DNA from: Actinomycetota bacterium
Lineage (GTDB): Bacteria; Actinomycetota; Rubrobacteria; Rubrobacterales; Rubrobacteraceae
Direction: 5' to 3'
DNA length: 14,584 nucleotides
Assembly (NCBI GenBank): GCA_020200675.1
Contig: JAIVIG010000086.1
Coordinates: 1-14,584 of the forward strand
Made by a program: the position numbers and the translations under genes. The notes under the pieces are model-generated. The model saw only the letters and a list, made by a program, of their open reading frames with translations, had not been told where the DNA came from and did not search any database. Positions 1 to 6,108 of the stretch are shown piece by piece; the stretch's first letter is position 1, and every line of letters begins with the position of its first letter.

Positions 1-1
1 C

Positions 2-328
2 TTCGGGGCGGAGCTCGCGGTCCTCTCCTGGGCCGACCGTCTCGCCGCCCAGGGCCCGCGTCTCAAGCCCGAGCACGTCGAGCGCCACCGCGAGCTCTGC
101 GCCGAGTTCTTGTCCTACAGCCGGGATCTCGGCCCCTACCCCGAGCCGGACTACGAGCGCCTCGCCGGCCAAATGAATCATTCCCCCGCCGACGCCGGGT
201 ACGTCGCGAGCCGGGCGAGGCTCCTCACCGCCCGCGGGCTTTCCAAAGACCCGGCCGTGCCTCGGATCGTGGGGTTGATGGGATGCGGCGGAGGCTCCGA
301 AGAAGTGTGGGGCCCGGAGTCCCGGTGA
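2..328 (+). CDS. HD-domain protein, C-terminal part (5' end outside window)
   Basis: An open frame enters from the left edge and stops at TGA 326-328, giving 108 residues of a C-terminus. It begins FGAELAVLSWADRLAAQGPR and continues into a helical, charged stretch. The 'LSxADRLAxxGP' signature followed by a helix with 'HxxLxxEFL' resembles the C-terminal side of HD-domain phosphohydrolases and of the HD part of CCA-adding-like nucleotidyltransferases in actinobacteria; this is family resemblance recalled from memory. The metal-binding HD motifs themselves would lie outside the window, so the substrate cannot be named. The last 30 residues, rich in Gly and Pro, look variable. A likely internal TTG (110) is not the start, because the frame is open and conserved-looking upstream of it. 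The next gene starts 165 bp downstream with its own promoter, so this is probably a separate transcript. Confidence 0.5.
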   Translation, partial: FGAELAVLSWADRLAAQGPRLKPEHVERHRELCAEFLSYSRDLGPYPEPDYERLAGQMNHSPADAGYVASRARLLTARGLSKDPAVPRIVGLMGCGGGSEEVWGPESR

Positions 329-412
329 GTTCGTCTTTGCTAGAGGGGGTGCGCGTTCGAGTCAGAAGTCACCTTTTTTCCAGGATGGGTGCTCGACTAT
401 TATGTGTGGAGC

Positions 413-441
413 TTCACAAACGACGCGGATGAAGATAATAT
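413..441 (+). promoter_or_regulatory. Probable sigma-70-type promoter for the pspC-udg-tsaE-tsaB-rimI operon
   Basis: TTCACA (413-418) and TAATAT (436-441) are separated by 17 bp. A start near 448 would give a leader of about 46 nt before the ATG at 494, which is preceded by a G-rich ribosome-binding stretch (482-488). A second AT-rich hexamer, TATTAT at 398-403, has a poorer -35 partner. The rest of 329-412 shows no gene. Confidence 0.45.
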
Positions 442-493
442 CCGGCGAGGAGTAGGCAGAGGTTTCGATGGCAGCACGGACGGGGGGTTAGGT

Positions 494-691
494 ATGCGTT
501 TGATGCGGTCCAGGAGGGATCGTTGGATCTACGGGGTGTGCGGCGGGATAGCCAGGCGCTACGGGTGGAGTTCGACGGCGGTGCGGCTGGTCACGGTCCT
601 ACTGGCGATCTTTATCCCAGGACCGAACATTGTAGTGATCTTGGCCTACTTTCTACTCGCCTTTCTGCTCCCCGAGGCGGAGGACTTCTAG
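494..691 (+). CDS. PspC-domain small membrane protein
   Basis: This 65-residue protein begins MRLMRSRRDRWIYGVCGGIA. The 'R.R.DRWIYGVCGGIARRYGWSSTAVRLV' pattern at residues 6-34 is the hallmark of the PspC domain, followed by one hydrophobic segment at about 31-60 (VTVLLAIFIPGPNIVVILAYFLLAFLL) and an acidic end. PspC proteins act at the inner membrane in the phage-shock type envelope stress response or as stand-alone small membrane proteins; here the domain is alone, so a regulatory role is only inferred. I chose ATG 494 because the domain begins immediately after it and a purine-rich stretch precedes it. The frame is open upstream to 389, but that extension looks unlike protein. The glycosylase gene begins 3 bp after its stop, so the two are very probably cotranscribed and coupled. 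Confidence 0.8.
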   Translation: MRLMRSRRDRWIYGVCGGIARRYGWSSTAVRLVTVLLAIFIPGPNIVVILAYFLLAFLLPEAEDF

Positions 692-694
692 CGG

Positions 695-1324
695 GTGGAC
701 TTCGCCGAGGCGCAGAAGGAGGCGCTGGACTCTCGCAAGTGCGGGCCGCCGTGCAACTCCAGGACGAAGGTCGTCTTCGGGGAGGGGCCTCTGAACGCCG
801 AGCTCTTCGTCGTGGGCGAGGCGCCGGGATTCAACGAGGATAAGGAAGGTAAGCCGTTCCGGGGGGCGTCGGGGATGTTGCTCGACCGGCTCCTGGCCTC
901 GGCCGGGCTAGACCGCGAAGGGGTCTACCTCACGACCCTGGTAAAGTGCCGTCCGCCCGAGGGACGGTCCCCGAAACCGGCGGAGATCAACGCGTGCAGG
1001 CCGTATCTCCTGGCCCAGCTAGCCGCCGTGGACCCGAAGGTCGTGGTGGCTCTGGGGGACCTGGCGAGCCGCGCCCTCACCGGCCGCAAGGAGTCCGCGG
1101 CGCGCATCCGCGGCAGAGTCGTACCGCTCGACGGGCGCTACGTCTTCCCGACGCTCTCCCTGAGCCGGGCGCTTTACACCCCGGCCGACCGCGCGCTCCT
1201 GGTCTCGGACTTCTCCCGCCTGCCGGAGCTCCTCACCGCCGAACGTCCGACCACCTACGAGACCCTCAACGTCTCCCACGTCCCGGCCGCCGAACGCGAA
1301 CCTCTGCAGCCAGGCCTCTGGTAA
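695..1324 (+). CDS. Family-4-like uracil-DNA glycosylase (Fe-S type), altered motif 2
   Basis: This 209-residue protein resembles family 4 (UDGa) uracil-DNA glycosylases, which remove uracil from DNA in base excision repair. Visible are the core 'RTKVVFGEG' (residues 23-31), motif 1 GEAPGFNED (41-49), 'GKPFRGASGMLLDRLL' (52-67), and 'KCRPPEGRSPKPAEINACRP' (84-103), whose Cys85 and Cys101 have the family's usual 15-residue spacing for a 4Fe-4S cluster. Two features are odd. The N-terminal cysteines are C16-x3-C20 instead of the common C-x2-C. The region aligned with motif 2, normally 'PTYHPA', reads PTLSLS (152-157), so the histidine is replaced by Ser155. Family members need that histidine for efficient catalysis, so activity may be reduced or changed. 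The GTG start at 695 lies 3 bp after the pspC stop; tsaE follows 16 bp later. Membership of the superfamily is firm; activity is uncertain. Confidence 0.82.
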   Translation: MDFAEAQKEALDSRKCGPPCNSRTKVVFGEGPLNAELFVVGEAPGFNEDKEGKPFRGASGMLLDRLLASAGLDREGVYLTTLVKCRPPEGRSPKPAEINACRPYLLAQLAAVDPKVVVALGDLASRALTGRKESAARIRGRVVPLDGRYVFPTLSLSRALYTPADRALLVSDFSRLPELLTAERPTTYETLNVSHVPAAEREPLQPGLW

Positions 1325-1340
1325 GAGTACGGGGAAGGTA

Positions 1341-1883
1341 GTGGGGAGCAGGGAGTCGAAAGAAGACGATACCCGACTCCCGACTTCTGGAACCCCCGGC
1401 GTCTCGCCGGAGGGCCGACTCCCGGTACTTACATGGGACGATCTGAACGAGGACGACCTCGTGGCGCTGGCTGCTAGGGTGGCCGATTCTCTCGTGCCCG
1501 GGGATATCGTCGTGCTCAGGGGCGAGGTCGGGGCCGGCAAGACGACCTTCGTGCGGGCGGCGGCCCGTTCTTTGGGCGTCCGGGAGGCGGTGACGAGCCC
1601 GACCTACCAGTTCGCCCGTGGATATGAAGGCTCCGTGGGCGGGCGCGGGGTCTGGGTGAACCACCTGGACCTCTACCGGCTGGAGGGGCTCGACGTGCGG
1701 GACGCTCTGGACCTCGACGAGTACCTGCAGCTGGGCTCCGTGACGTTCGTGGAGTGGGCGGACCCCGCGCTCGGTCTTCTGGAGGAGCCCAACGTCGTGG
1801 AAATTTCCCACCGCTCGCCGGAGACGCGACGGGTGCGGATCTCGGGTCCTCTGGCGGCGCGGCTCTCCCCGACGACGTGCTGA
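1341..1883 (+). CDS. tsaE: tRNA t6A biosynthesis ATPase TsaE
   Basis: TsaE is the small ATPase that works with the TsaB-TsaD complex to transfer the threonylcarbamoyl group to A37 of ANN-decoding tRNAs. The 180-residue product has Walker A GEVGAGKTT (61-69), the family segment TSPTYQFARGY, 'NHLDLYRLEG', and 'VTFVEWAD' in the expected order. The family core begins at about residue 30. The first 29 residues are low-complexity and are encoded largely by a heptamer palindrome (1344-1385). No ATG, GTG or TTG occurs in frame between that palindrome and the core, so GTG 1341, preceded by GGGGAAGG (1331-1338), is the most plausible start even though the spacing is short. The stop overlaps the tsaB start by 7 bp. 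Identification is secure from motifs and neighbours. Confidence 0.93.
   Translation: MGSRESKEDDTRLPTSGTPGVSPEGRLPVLTWDDLNEDDLVALAARVADSLVPGDIVVLRGEVGAGKTTFVRAAARSLGVREAVTSPTYQFARGYEGSVGGRGVWVNHLDLYRLEGLDVRDALDLDEYLQLGSVTFVEWADPALGLLEEPNVVEISHRSPETRRVRISGPLAARLSPTTC
1344..1385. repeat. Heptamer palindrome inside the tsaE 5' coding region
   Basis: The left arm is two heptamers, GGGAGCA (1344-1350) and GGGAGTC (1351-1357). The right arm is the exact tandem CCCGACT, CCCGACT (1372-1378, 1379-1385). GGGAGTCG at 1351-1358 pairs perfectly with CGACTCCC at 1374-1381 around a 15-nt loop. It encodes residues 2-15 of TsaE, ahead of the conserved domain. The architecture matches the heptamer palindrome at 4375-4441. 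Confidence 0.75.
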
Positions 1884-2602
1884 TACTCGCCCTGGACTCC
1901 TCTACCGGCGTCGTGACGGTCGCCGTCGCACGCGCCGGGGAGGACGCGCCCGGTGCAGGCGAACCCAGGCGGGAGGTACTCGCGGAGATCTCCGTTCCTT
2001 CCCGCGGCGCCTCGGAGACCCTGCTCCCCGCGGCCCACGCTGCCCTGAACCTCGCCGGCGCGGACCTCGGCGAGGTCGAGCGCATCCTGGTAGGCGTCGG
2101 ACCCGGCACCTTCACCGGTATCCGCATCGCCCTGGCCGCCGCGCGTGCCCTGGCGCTCGCGACCAGCGCGGCACTCTCGAGGAACTCGACGTTGAACGCC
2201 CTGGCCGCCCCGGCCTTGCTATGCGCCGGGAATCCCGACGTCCTCGCCGTGCTCGACGCCAAACGCCGCCAGGTCTTCGCCCAGCTCTTCGCGAGCGACG
2301 GATTGCGTGGGGAGATCCTGTGCGCGGCGCCGGGGGAGCTTGCGGCGCAACTTCCGGTGAGAGAGGAGTCGCGGGAGAAGGATATGCTTCTCGTCGGCGA
2401 CGGGGCGGTGCGCTACAGGGAGGAGCTCTCCGGTCTCGGGCGCATCCCCGCCGAGGCTTCGCCGCTGCACAGGGTAACGGCTACGGGACACGTGCTCTCG
2501 GCGGACTTCGCGCCGGTTCCGGCCAGTGAGGTCGTACCGCTCTATGTGCGAGAGCCGGACGCCGAGGTGCGCCGGGACTTGAACCCCTGGAGCAGGTCTT
2601 GA
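1877..2602 (+). CDS. tsaB: tRNA t6A biosynthesis scaffold protein TsaB
   Basis: TsaB is the inactive ASKHA-fold partner that dimerises with TsaD in bacterial t6A37 synthesis. The 241-residue product begins MLILALDSSTGVVTVAVA, which is the family's typical opening strand, followed by 'SRGASETLLPAAHAAL' and the diagnostic VGVGPGTFTGIRIALAAAR. The length fits the usual 220-250 residues. The frame is open upstream to 1754 but overlaps tsaE there; GTG 1877 places the start at the family N-terminus and gives a 7-bp overlap with the tsaE stop, a spacing that suggests translational coupling. The stop TGA shares bases with the TTG start of rimI. The C-terminal third is variable, as is usual for TsaB. 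Confidence 0.93.
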   Translation: MLILALDSSTGVVTVAVARAGEDAPGAGEPRREVLAEISVPSRGASETLLPAAHAALNLAGADLGEVERILVGVGPGTFTGIRIALAAARALALATSAALSRNSTLNALAAPALLCAGNPDVLAVLDAKRRQVFAQLFASDGLRGEILCAAPGELAAQLPVREESREKDMLLVGDGAVRYREELSGLGRIPAEASPLHRVTATGHVLSADFAPVPASEVVPLYVREPDAEVRRDLNPWSRS

Positions 2603-3069
2603 CGGAGCCGCTCGTGCGCCCGATGCGTCTCTCGGACCTCCCGACGGTCATGGAGACCACACGCCGCAGCCTGCCCCTGGCGTGGGGTGAGGCCGTCTGG
2701 CGCGAGGAGCTCGCCAGCCCGTTCGGCCTGTACCTGGTCCTCGAAGAGGACGGCGCCGTCTCCGGTTATATCGGCCTCAAGTTAATCTCCGACGAGGCGC
2801 ACGTCGTGACGATCGCGGTGCGCCCGGAACGCCGCCGCCGGGGTGTCGCCCGGGCTCTCCTCGAGGCCGCCCTCGCCGACCCGGCTTCTGTCGGCGCGAG
2901 GCGCGTCTACCTCGAGGTGCGCCCGAGCAACGCTGGGGCTCGCGCCCTCTACGGTTCTTTGGGCTTCGTCGAGACCGGCCTGCGTCCCGCTTACTACGGC
3001 GACGAGGATGCGCTACTCATGACCCTCGATCTTCGGACGGCTCCTCACCGGAATCGTCCCCGCCGGTAG
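2599..3069 (+). CDS. rimI: RimI-like GNAT N-acetyltransferase
   Basis: This 156-residue GNAT protein is the usual tsaB-linked RimI homologue, expected to acetylate the N-terminal alanine of ribosomal protein bS18 or other protein N-termini. Visible are the N-terminal 'VRPMRLSDLPTVMETTRRSL', the acetyl-CoA loop in 'VTIAVRPERRRRGVARALLEAAL' (about 70-92, with R-R-x-G-x-A) and the C-terminal 'RRVYLEVRPSNAGARALYGSLGFVETGLRPAYY' typical of RimI. The TTG start overlaps the tsaB TGA (TTGA) and has GGAGCAGG at 2589-2596. The last 53 bp overlap the 3' end of the convergent gene on the minus strand; the basic tail (RTAPHRNRPRR) falls in the overlap and is probably not conserved. GNAT substrate assignment rests on context and similarity. 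Confidence 0.85.
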   Translation: MTEPLVRPMRLSDLPTVMETTRRSLPLAWGEAVWREELASPFGLYLVLEEDGAVSGYIGLKLISDEAHVVTIAVRPERRRRGVARALLEAALADPASVGARRVYLEVRPSNAGARALYGSLGFVETGLRPAYYGDEDALLMTLDLRTAPHRNRPRR

Positions 3070-3298
3070 GGTTTCGGCGTCTTTCGCGCTCCTTGCGGGC
3101 CTCCTCGCGCCGCCGCTGTAGCTCCTCGGGCGGCTCGAAGGGTTTCAGGAGGAGTAGGGCTGGGGCCAGGCAGGCCAGGAAAGAGACGAAGAGCCCGCCG
3201 GCGATAAGGGGATCGACCGGGCCCCGGATCACGTAGATCAAAAACATCGCCAGCATCACCAGCGCGATGAAGGCGAAGAGCAACGAGAAGGTACGCAT
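3017..3298 (-). CDS. Small two-helix membrane protein with charged tail, unknown function
   Basis: The 93-residue product starts MRTFSLLFAFIALVMLAMFL. It has two predicted transmembrane segments (about residues 3-25 and 30-52) and a strongly charged C-terminal tail rich in Arg and Glu (PEELQRRREEARKERERRR and onward). I do not recognise the family. I chose ATG at 3298 because the hydrophobic helix begins there and a TATACT box lies exactly 6 nt before it; the longer frame reaching 3442 would run through tsaD and looks unlike protein. It overlaps rimI convergently by 53 bp at its 3' end and diverges from tsaD across 52 bp. The clean helix-loop-helix plus tail makes it likely real. Its placement inside the tsa cluster could be positional only. 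Confidence 0.65.
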   Translation of the reverse strand: MRTFSLLFAFIALVMLAMFLIYVIRGPVDPLIAGGLFVSFLACLAPALLLLKPFEPPEELQRRREEARKERERRRNPTGGDDSGEEPSEDRGS

Positions 3299-3304
3299 AA
3301 GACC

Positions 3305-3310
3305 AGTATA
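3305..3310 (-). promoter_or_regulatory. -10 box of a leaderless promoter for the small membrane gene
   Basis: On the minus strand the sequence is TATACT, then GGTCTT, then ATG (3298). A start 7 nt after the -10 box would coincide with the start codon. No ribosome-binding sequence or good -35 is seen. Confidence 0.5.
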
Positions 3311-3338
3311 CCCCGCGCTGATCGACGTCCTGATGCGG

Positions 3339-3344
3339 TATAAA
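3339..3344 (+). promoter_or_regulatory. -10 box of a leaderless promoter for tsaD
   Basis: TATAAA, then AACCGT, then ATG (3351). The 6-nt gap equals that of the divergent gene, so the transcript would begin at the start codon. There is no ribosome-binding sequence between the box and the ATG, and the -35 region is poor. Confidence 0.5.
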
Positions 3345-3350
3345 AACCGT

Positions 3351-4337
3351 ATGATCCTGGCTATCGAAACCTCCTGCGACGACACCTGCGCCGCCGTCCT
3401 CGACGAAGAGGGCCGCCACGCCCTCTCCAACGTCGTCCACACCCAGACGGAGCACGAACGCTACGGCGGCGTCGTCCCCGAGGTCGCCTCCCGCGCCCAC
3501 CTCGAACGCCTGGACGGTGTCGTGGAGAGGGCGCTCTCCGACGCCGGAACGGACCTCGATGAGGTGAGCCGCGTCGCCGTCACGGTACGCCCGGGCCTCA
3601 TCGGCGCCCTCCTCGTCGGCCTCTCGGCGGCCAAGGGTTTGGCCTTCGCCAGGAAGCTACCTCTGGTCCCCGTTAATCACCTCGAAGGCCACGTCGCGGC
3701 CGCCTACCTCGCGGACCCCGCCCTGGAGCCGCCCTTCGTCGCCCTCATAGCCTCCGGTGGCCATACCGCCCTCTACTCCGTGACCACGAGCGGCATGGAC
3801 CTACTCGGCCAAACCCTCGACGACGCCGCCGGGGAGGCCCTCGACAAGGGCGCCCGGATGCTCGGCCTCGGCTTCCCCGGCGGGCCCGCCATCTCGAAGG
3901 TTGCGCGGGACGGGGATTCCGCGCGCTACGACTTCCCCGTCGCCCTAAAGGAGAAGAACAACCTGGACTTCAGCTTCTCCGGCCTCAAGACCAGCCTCCT
4001 CTACAAGCTGAAGGCGCTCGACGAGGACGGTATCCGGGAAGAGCTGCCGCATCTCGCCGCGGGTTACGAGGCAGCCGTCGTCGAGGCGCTGAGTCGCAAG
4101 CTGTTGCGGGCGGCGGAGCTTCATGACGCCCCGGCTCTCGTCGTCGCCGGCGGGGTAGCCGCCAACGCCTCGCTGCGTCGCACCCTGGTGGAGGAGTGCG
4201 AGAGACGGGGCAGGAAGCTCGTGATCCCGCCGCCCGAGCTGTGTACGGATAACGCCGCCATGATCGGAGCAGCCGCCGCGAGCATCCCCGCCGTCCCCTA
4301 CCCAGACTACCTCGGCCTCAACGCCCGCAGCGTCTAG
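3351..4337 (+). CDS. tsaD: tRNA N6-threonylcarbamoyladenosine transferase TsaD
   Basis: TsaD is the catalytic subunit that joins threonylcarbamoyl-adenylate to A37 of tRNA. The 328-residue product starts MILAIETSCDDTCAAVLDEE, the exact family N-terminus, so ATG 3351 is preferred over the upstream start at 3267. Metal ligands H110 and H114 are in 'VNHLEGH'. 'IASGGHTALY', 'NLDFSFSGLKTSLLYK', 'VVAGGVAANASLRR' and 'PPPELCTDNAAMIG' appear in order. The segment that usually reads 'GPGLxGxLLVG' is VRPGLIGALLVG (79-90), an Arg for the first Gly; otherwise the protein looks intact and of normal length. It is separated from tsaE-tsaB-rimI by a minus-strand gene and appears to have its own leaderless promoter. 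A 13-bp hairpin follows the stop. Confidence 0.96.
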   Translation: MILAIETSCDDTCAAVLDEEGRHALSNVVHTQTEHERYGGVVPEVASRAHLERLDGVVERALSDAGTDLDEVSRVAVTVRPGLIGALLVGLSAAKGLAFARKLPLVPVNHLEGHVAAAYLADPALEPPFVALIASGGHTALYSVTTSGMDLLGQTLDDAAGEALDKGARMLGLGFPGGPAISKVARDGDSARYDFPVALKEKNNLDFSFSGLKTSLLYKLKALDEDGIREELPHLAAGYEAAVVEALSRKLLRAAELHDAPALVVAGGVAANASLRRTLVEECERRGRKLVIPPPELCTDNAAMIGAAAASIPAVPYPDYLGLNARSV

Positions 4338-4341
4338 AGCG

Positions 4342-4372
4342 TTTTGCAGAAAGGAAGGCCCTTTCTGCAAAA
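4342..4372. terminator. 13-bp perfect hairpin after tsaD
   Basis: TTTTGCAGAAAGG (4342-4354) pairs perfectly with CCTTTCTGCAAAA (4360-4372) around the loop AAGGC. It starts 4 bp after the tsaD stop. There is no T-run after the stem, so it is not a textbook intrinsic terminator; transcript-end or stability function is inferred from position. Confidence 0.6.
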
Positions 4373-4374
4373 GC

Positions 4375-4441
4375 TATCAGCCATCAGCGTTCAGCAATCA
4401 GCAAGAACAAAAAGCTGACCGCTGATGGCTGACGGCTGACG
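4375..4441. repeat. Heptamer palindrome (four NNTCAGC units facing four GCTGANN units)
   Basis: The left arm is TATCAGC, CATCAGC, GTTCAGC, AATCAGC (4375-4402). The right arm is GCTGACC, GCTGATG, GCTGACG, GCTGACG (4414-4441). An 11-nt AT-rich spacer separates them, so the arms can fold into a long imperfect hairpin. It fills most of the space between tsaD and the M23 gene and ends 36 bp before that gene's GTG. Confidence 0.8.
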
Positions 4442-4477
4442 GCGCGGTTTGCGGAAAGGTTCGCGAGGGCGGCTTAC

Positions 4478-6106
4478 GTGATGTTCGCCGTGGCCGTTGT
4501 GCTGGCCCTCTTGAAGCTGGGCAGTTTCTCGGGCGCTAAGCCCTTCTTCCTGAAGATGGTGCCCGCGACCCCAGTCGCCAAGGCCGCGCAACCGGTGGCC
4601 GGAGATGGGGAGATCCTGGGAGACGAGGCGCTTGACCTGCCCGACGCGGATGTTCCCGGGACCGTCGGACGTTTGTTGACCATAGGCTCCAGGGCCTCGA
4701 ACTTGCCGGGTAGGCAGGACAGCGCGCGGACCAGGAAACCGGCCCGGAACGAAGCGCCCGTTTTCTACCGGCCTTCGTCGGGGAAGGGTACGGACGGCGG
4801 GCCGGTCTGCGGCAACCTCGGCGACTTCCCGAAGAGCAGCAGGGTGGTCTTCCCGCTGCCGGAGGATTACTTCGACTCGTACGAGGACACCTGGGGGGCG
4901 GCGCGTCCGCAGGGCGGCCACGAGGGCGCCGACCTCATGAGCCCGACCGGAACGCCGGAGTTCGCGATCACCGACGGCACCGTCGTCCCGGTGAAGGGCG
5001 CGAATGAGAACGGCTGGAACAGGCTGGGCGGCTACACGGTGATGCTCGAAGCCGCCTACGACGCGGGTCCGATCGAGGAAGGTGACCTCTTCTACTACGC
5101 TCACATGGAAGAGGAGAGCGCCCTGAAGGTCGGCACGAAGGTTCGGGCCGGCCAGCAGCTAGGCGTCGTCGGCGATACGGGCGAGGGGCGCGAAGCCACC
5201 CGTGGCAGGTTCCCGCCGCACCTTCACTTCGGCTGGTACGGCACCGGCTCCGCCGACTCCCGCACGGACCTGGAGTCCGGCGCTATGAACCCGTACCCGC
5301 TCCTCCTGTGGCTCGAAGAGTACGGTGGCAGCATCACCGGTGGCATGGACGCCTCTTACTGCGAGGCGCCGCGGGAGGAGCCCGCCCCGAACTTCTCCGG
5401 CGCGACCCCAGACCTCGACACCGGCGACCGTAACGACGCCCGCCCCAGCCCCGTCGCCGAACAGAACCGGGACGGCCAGAACCCCCCGGAGCCCGAGCGC
5501 GAGAACCGGACGGAAGAGAAGAGCGAAAGGACGGACGAGAAGAACCAGGAAACCGGCGCGACGGACGATGCGACGAAGGCGAGCCCGGCCGGTAGCTCCG
5601 CGAAGGAAGACGGAGCGGGGGACGAGCGCGGCGAGAGATCCACGCCGGGCGCCGCCTCTCCCGCGCCGGACGGAGACCGTACATCCGGCCCATCTACCGA
5701 TGCGGTCACGGAGACCGATGCCTCGCAAGCGGAGACCTGGGCGAAGATACGAACCCTCTTGAAGGACCCCTCCCCGCCAGACCCGGCCTCGCGTCGGTCC
5801 TACGTATCGGCCCTCATGGAGGTGCTCCGCAAGGCCGAAAAGAAGAACGAACACGACGGGCGCAACGCCGGTGCGCCGGACAAGAAGAAGCAGGCGGACG
5901 AAGAGAAGCAGAAGAACCCGAAGCAGTCACCGGAACCACCCGAACGAAAGGAGCCCCGGAAGGCCCGGTCCGTCCGCGAAGCCACGAGCCAGAATCCACG
6001 GCCCGTCGTTAAAGAAGCTCCGGCTCCGAAAACAGACCGGGAGGAAAGCCCCGATGCGACCGAGCCCAAGGGGCGGAAGCTCTCCGAGAGCGGGTCGCAA
6101 CGATAG
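4478..6106 (+). CDS. Membrane-anchored M23 (LytM-type) metallopeptidase with long charged tail
   Basis: The 542-residue product has an N-terminal hydrophobic segment (residues 2-19, MFAVAVVLALLKLGSFSG), a linker, an M23 peptidase domain (about 123-285) and a disordered, highly charged tail (about 295-542) rich in Glu, Lys, Asp, Arg and Pro. The zinc ligands are present: H148 and D152 in HEGAD and H250 in HLHFG; H209 (YYAHME) and H248 complete the active site. M23 enzymes cleave peptidoglycan cross-bridges or act as LytM regulators; with all ligands present this one could be active at the cell wall. The start is uncertain: GTG 4478 or ATG 4481. The upstream frame also encodes basic residues ('RFAERFARAAY') as far as the palindrome, with no normal start codon. 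The small membrane gene begins 2 bp after the stop. Confidence 0.85.
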   Translation: MMFAVAVVLALLKLGSFSGAKPFFLKMVPATPVAKAAQPVAGDGEILGDEALDLPDADVPGTVGRLLTIGSRASNLPGRQDSARTRKPARNEAPVFYRPSSGKGTDGGPVCGNLGDFPKSSRVVFPLPEDYFDSYEDTWGAARPQGGHEGADLMSPTGTPEFAITDGTVVPVKGANENGWNRLGGYTVMLEAAYDAGPIEEGDLFYYAHMEEESALKVGTKVRAGQQLGVVGDTGEGREATRGRFPPHLHFGWYGTGSADSRTDLESGAMNPYPLLLWLEEYGGSITGGMDASYCEAPREEPAPNFSGATPDLDTGDRNDARPSPVAEQNRDGQNPPEPERENRTEEKSERTDEKNQETGATDDATKASPAGSSAKEDGAGDERGERSTPGAASPAPDGDRTSGPSTDAVTETDASQAETWAKIRTLLKDPSPPDPASRRSYVSALMEVLRKAEKKNEHDGRNAGAPDKKKQADEEKQKNPKQSPEPPERKEPRKARSVREATSQNPRPVVKEAPAPKTDREESPDATEPKGRKLSESGSQR

Positions 6107-6108
6107 GG

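Noticed and set aside
341..375. tRNA-like 3' end (GTTCGAGTC followed by a T-run)
   Set aside because: The bases flanking the T-loop-like sequence do not pair as a T-stem, and no acceptor or anticodon arms are found upstream.
389..493. Longer 5' extension of the PspC protein
   Set aside because: The domain begins at ATG 494; the extension covers the predicted promoter and has no ribosome-binding site.
1754..1876. Longer start of TsaB
   Set aside because: It would overlap tsaE by over 120 bp; the family N-terminus begins at GTG 1877.
3267..3350. Longer start of TsaD
   Set aside because: The extension covers the divergent promoters and the start of the minus-strand gene; the family begins at MILAIETSCDD.
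4375..4441. Insertion sequence end or transposon inverted repeat
   Set aside because: No transposase or target duplication is nearby; the arms are heptamer repeats separated by only 11 bp.
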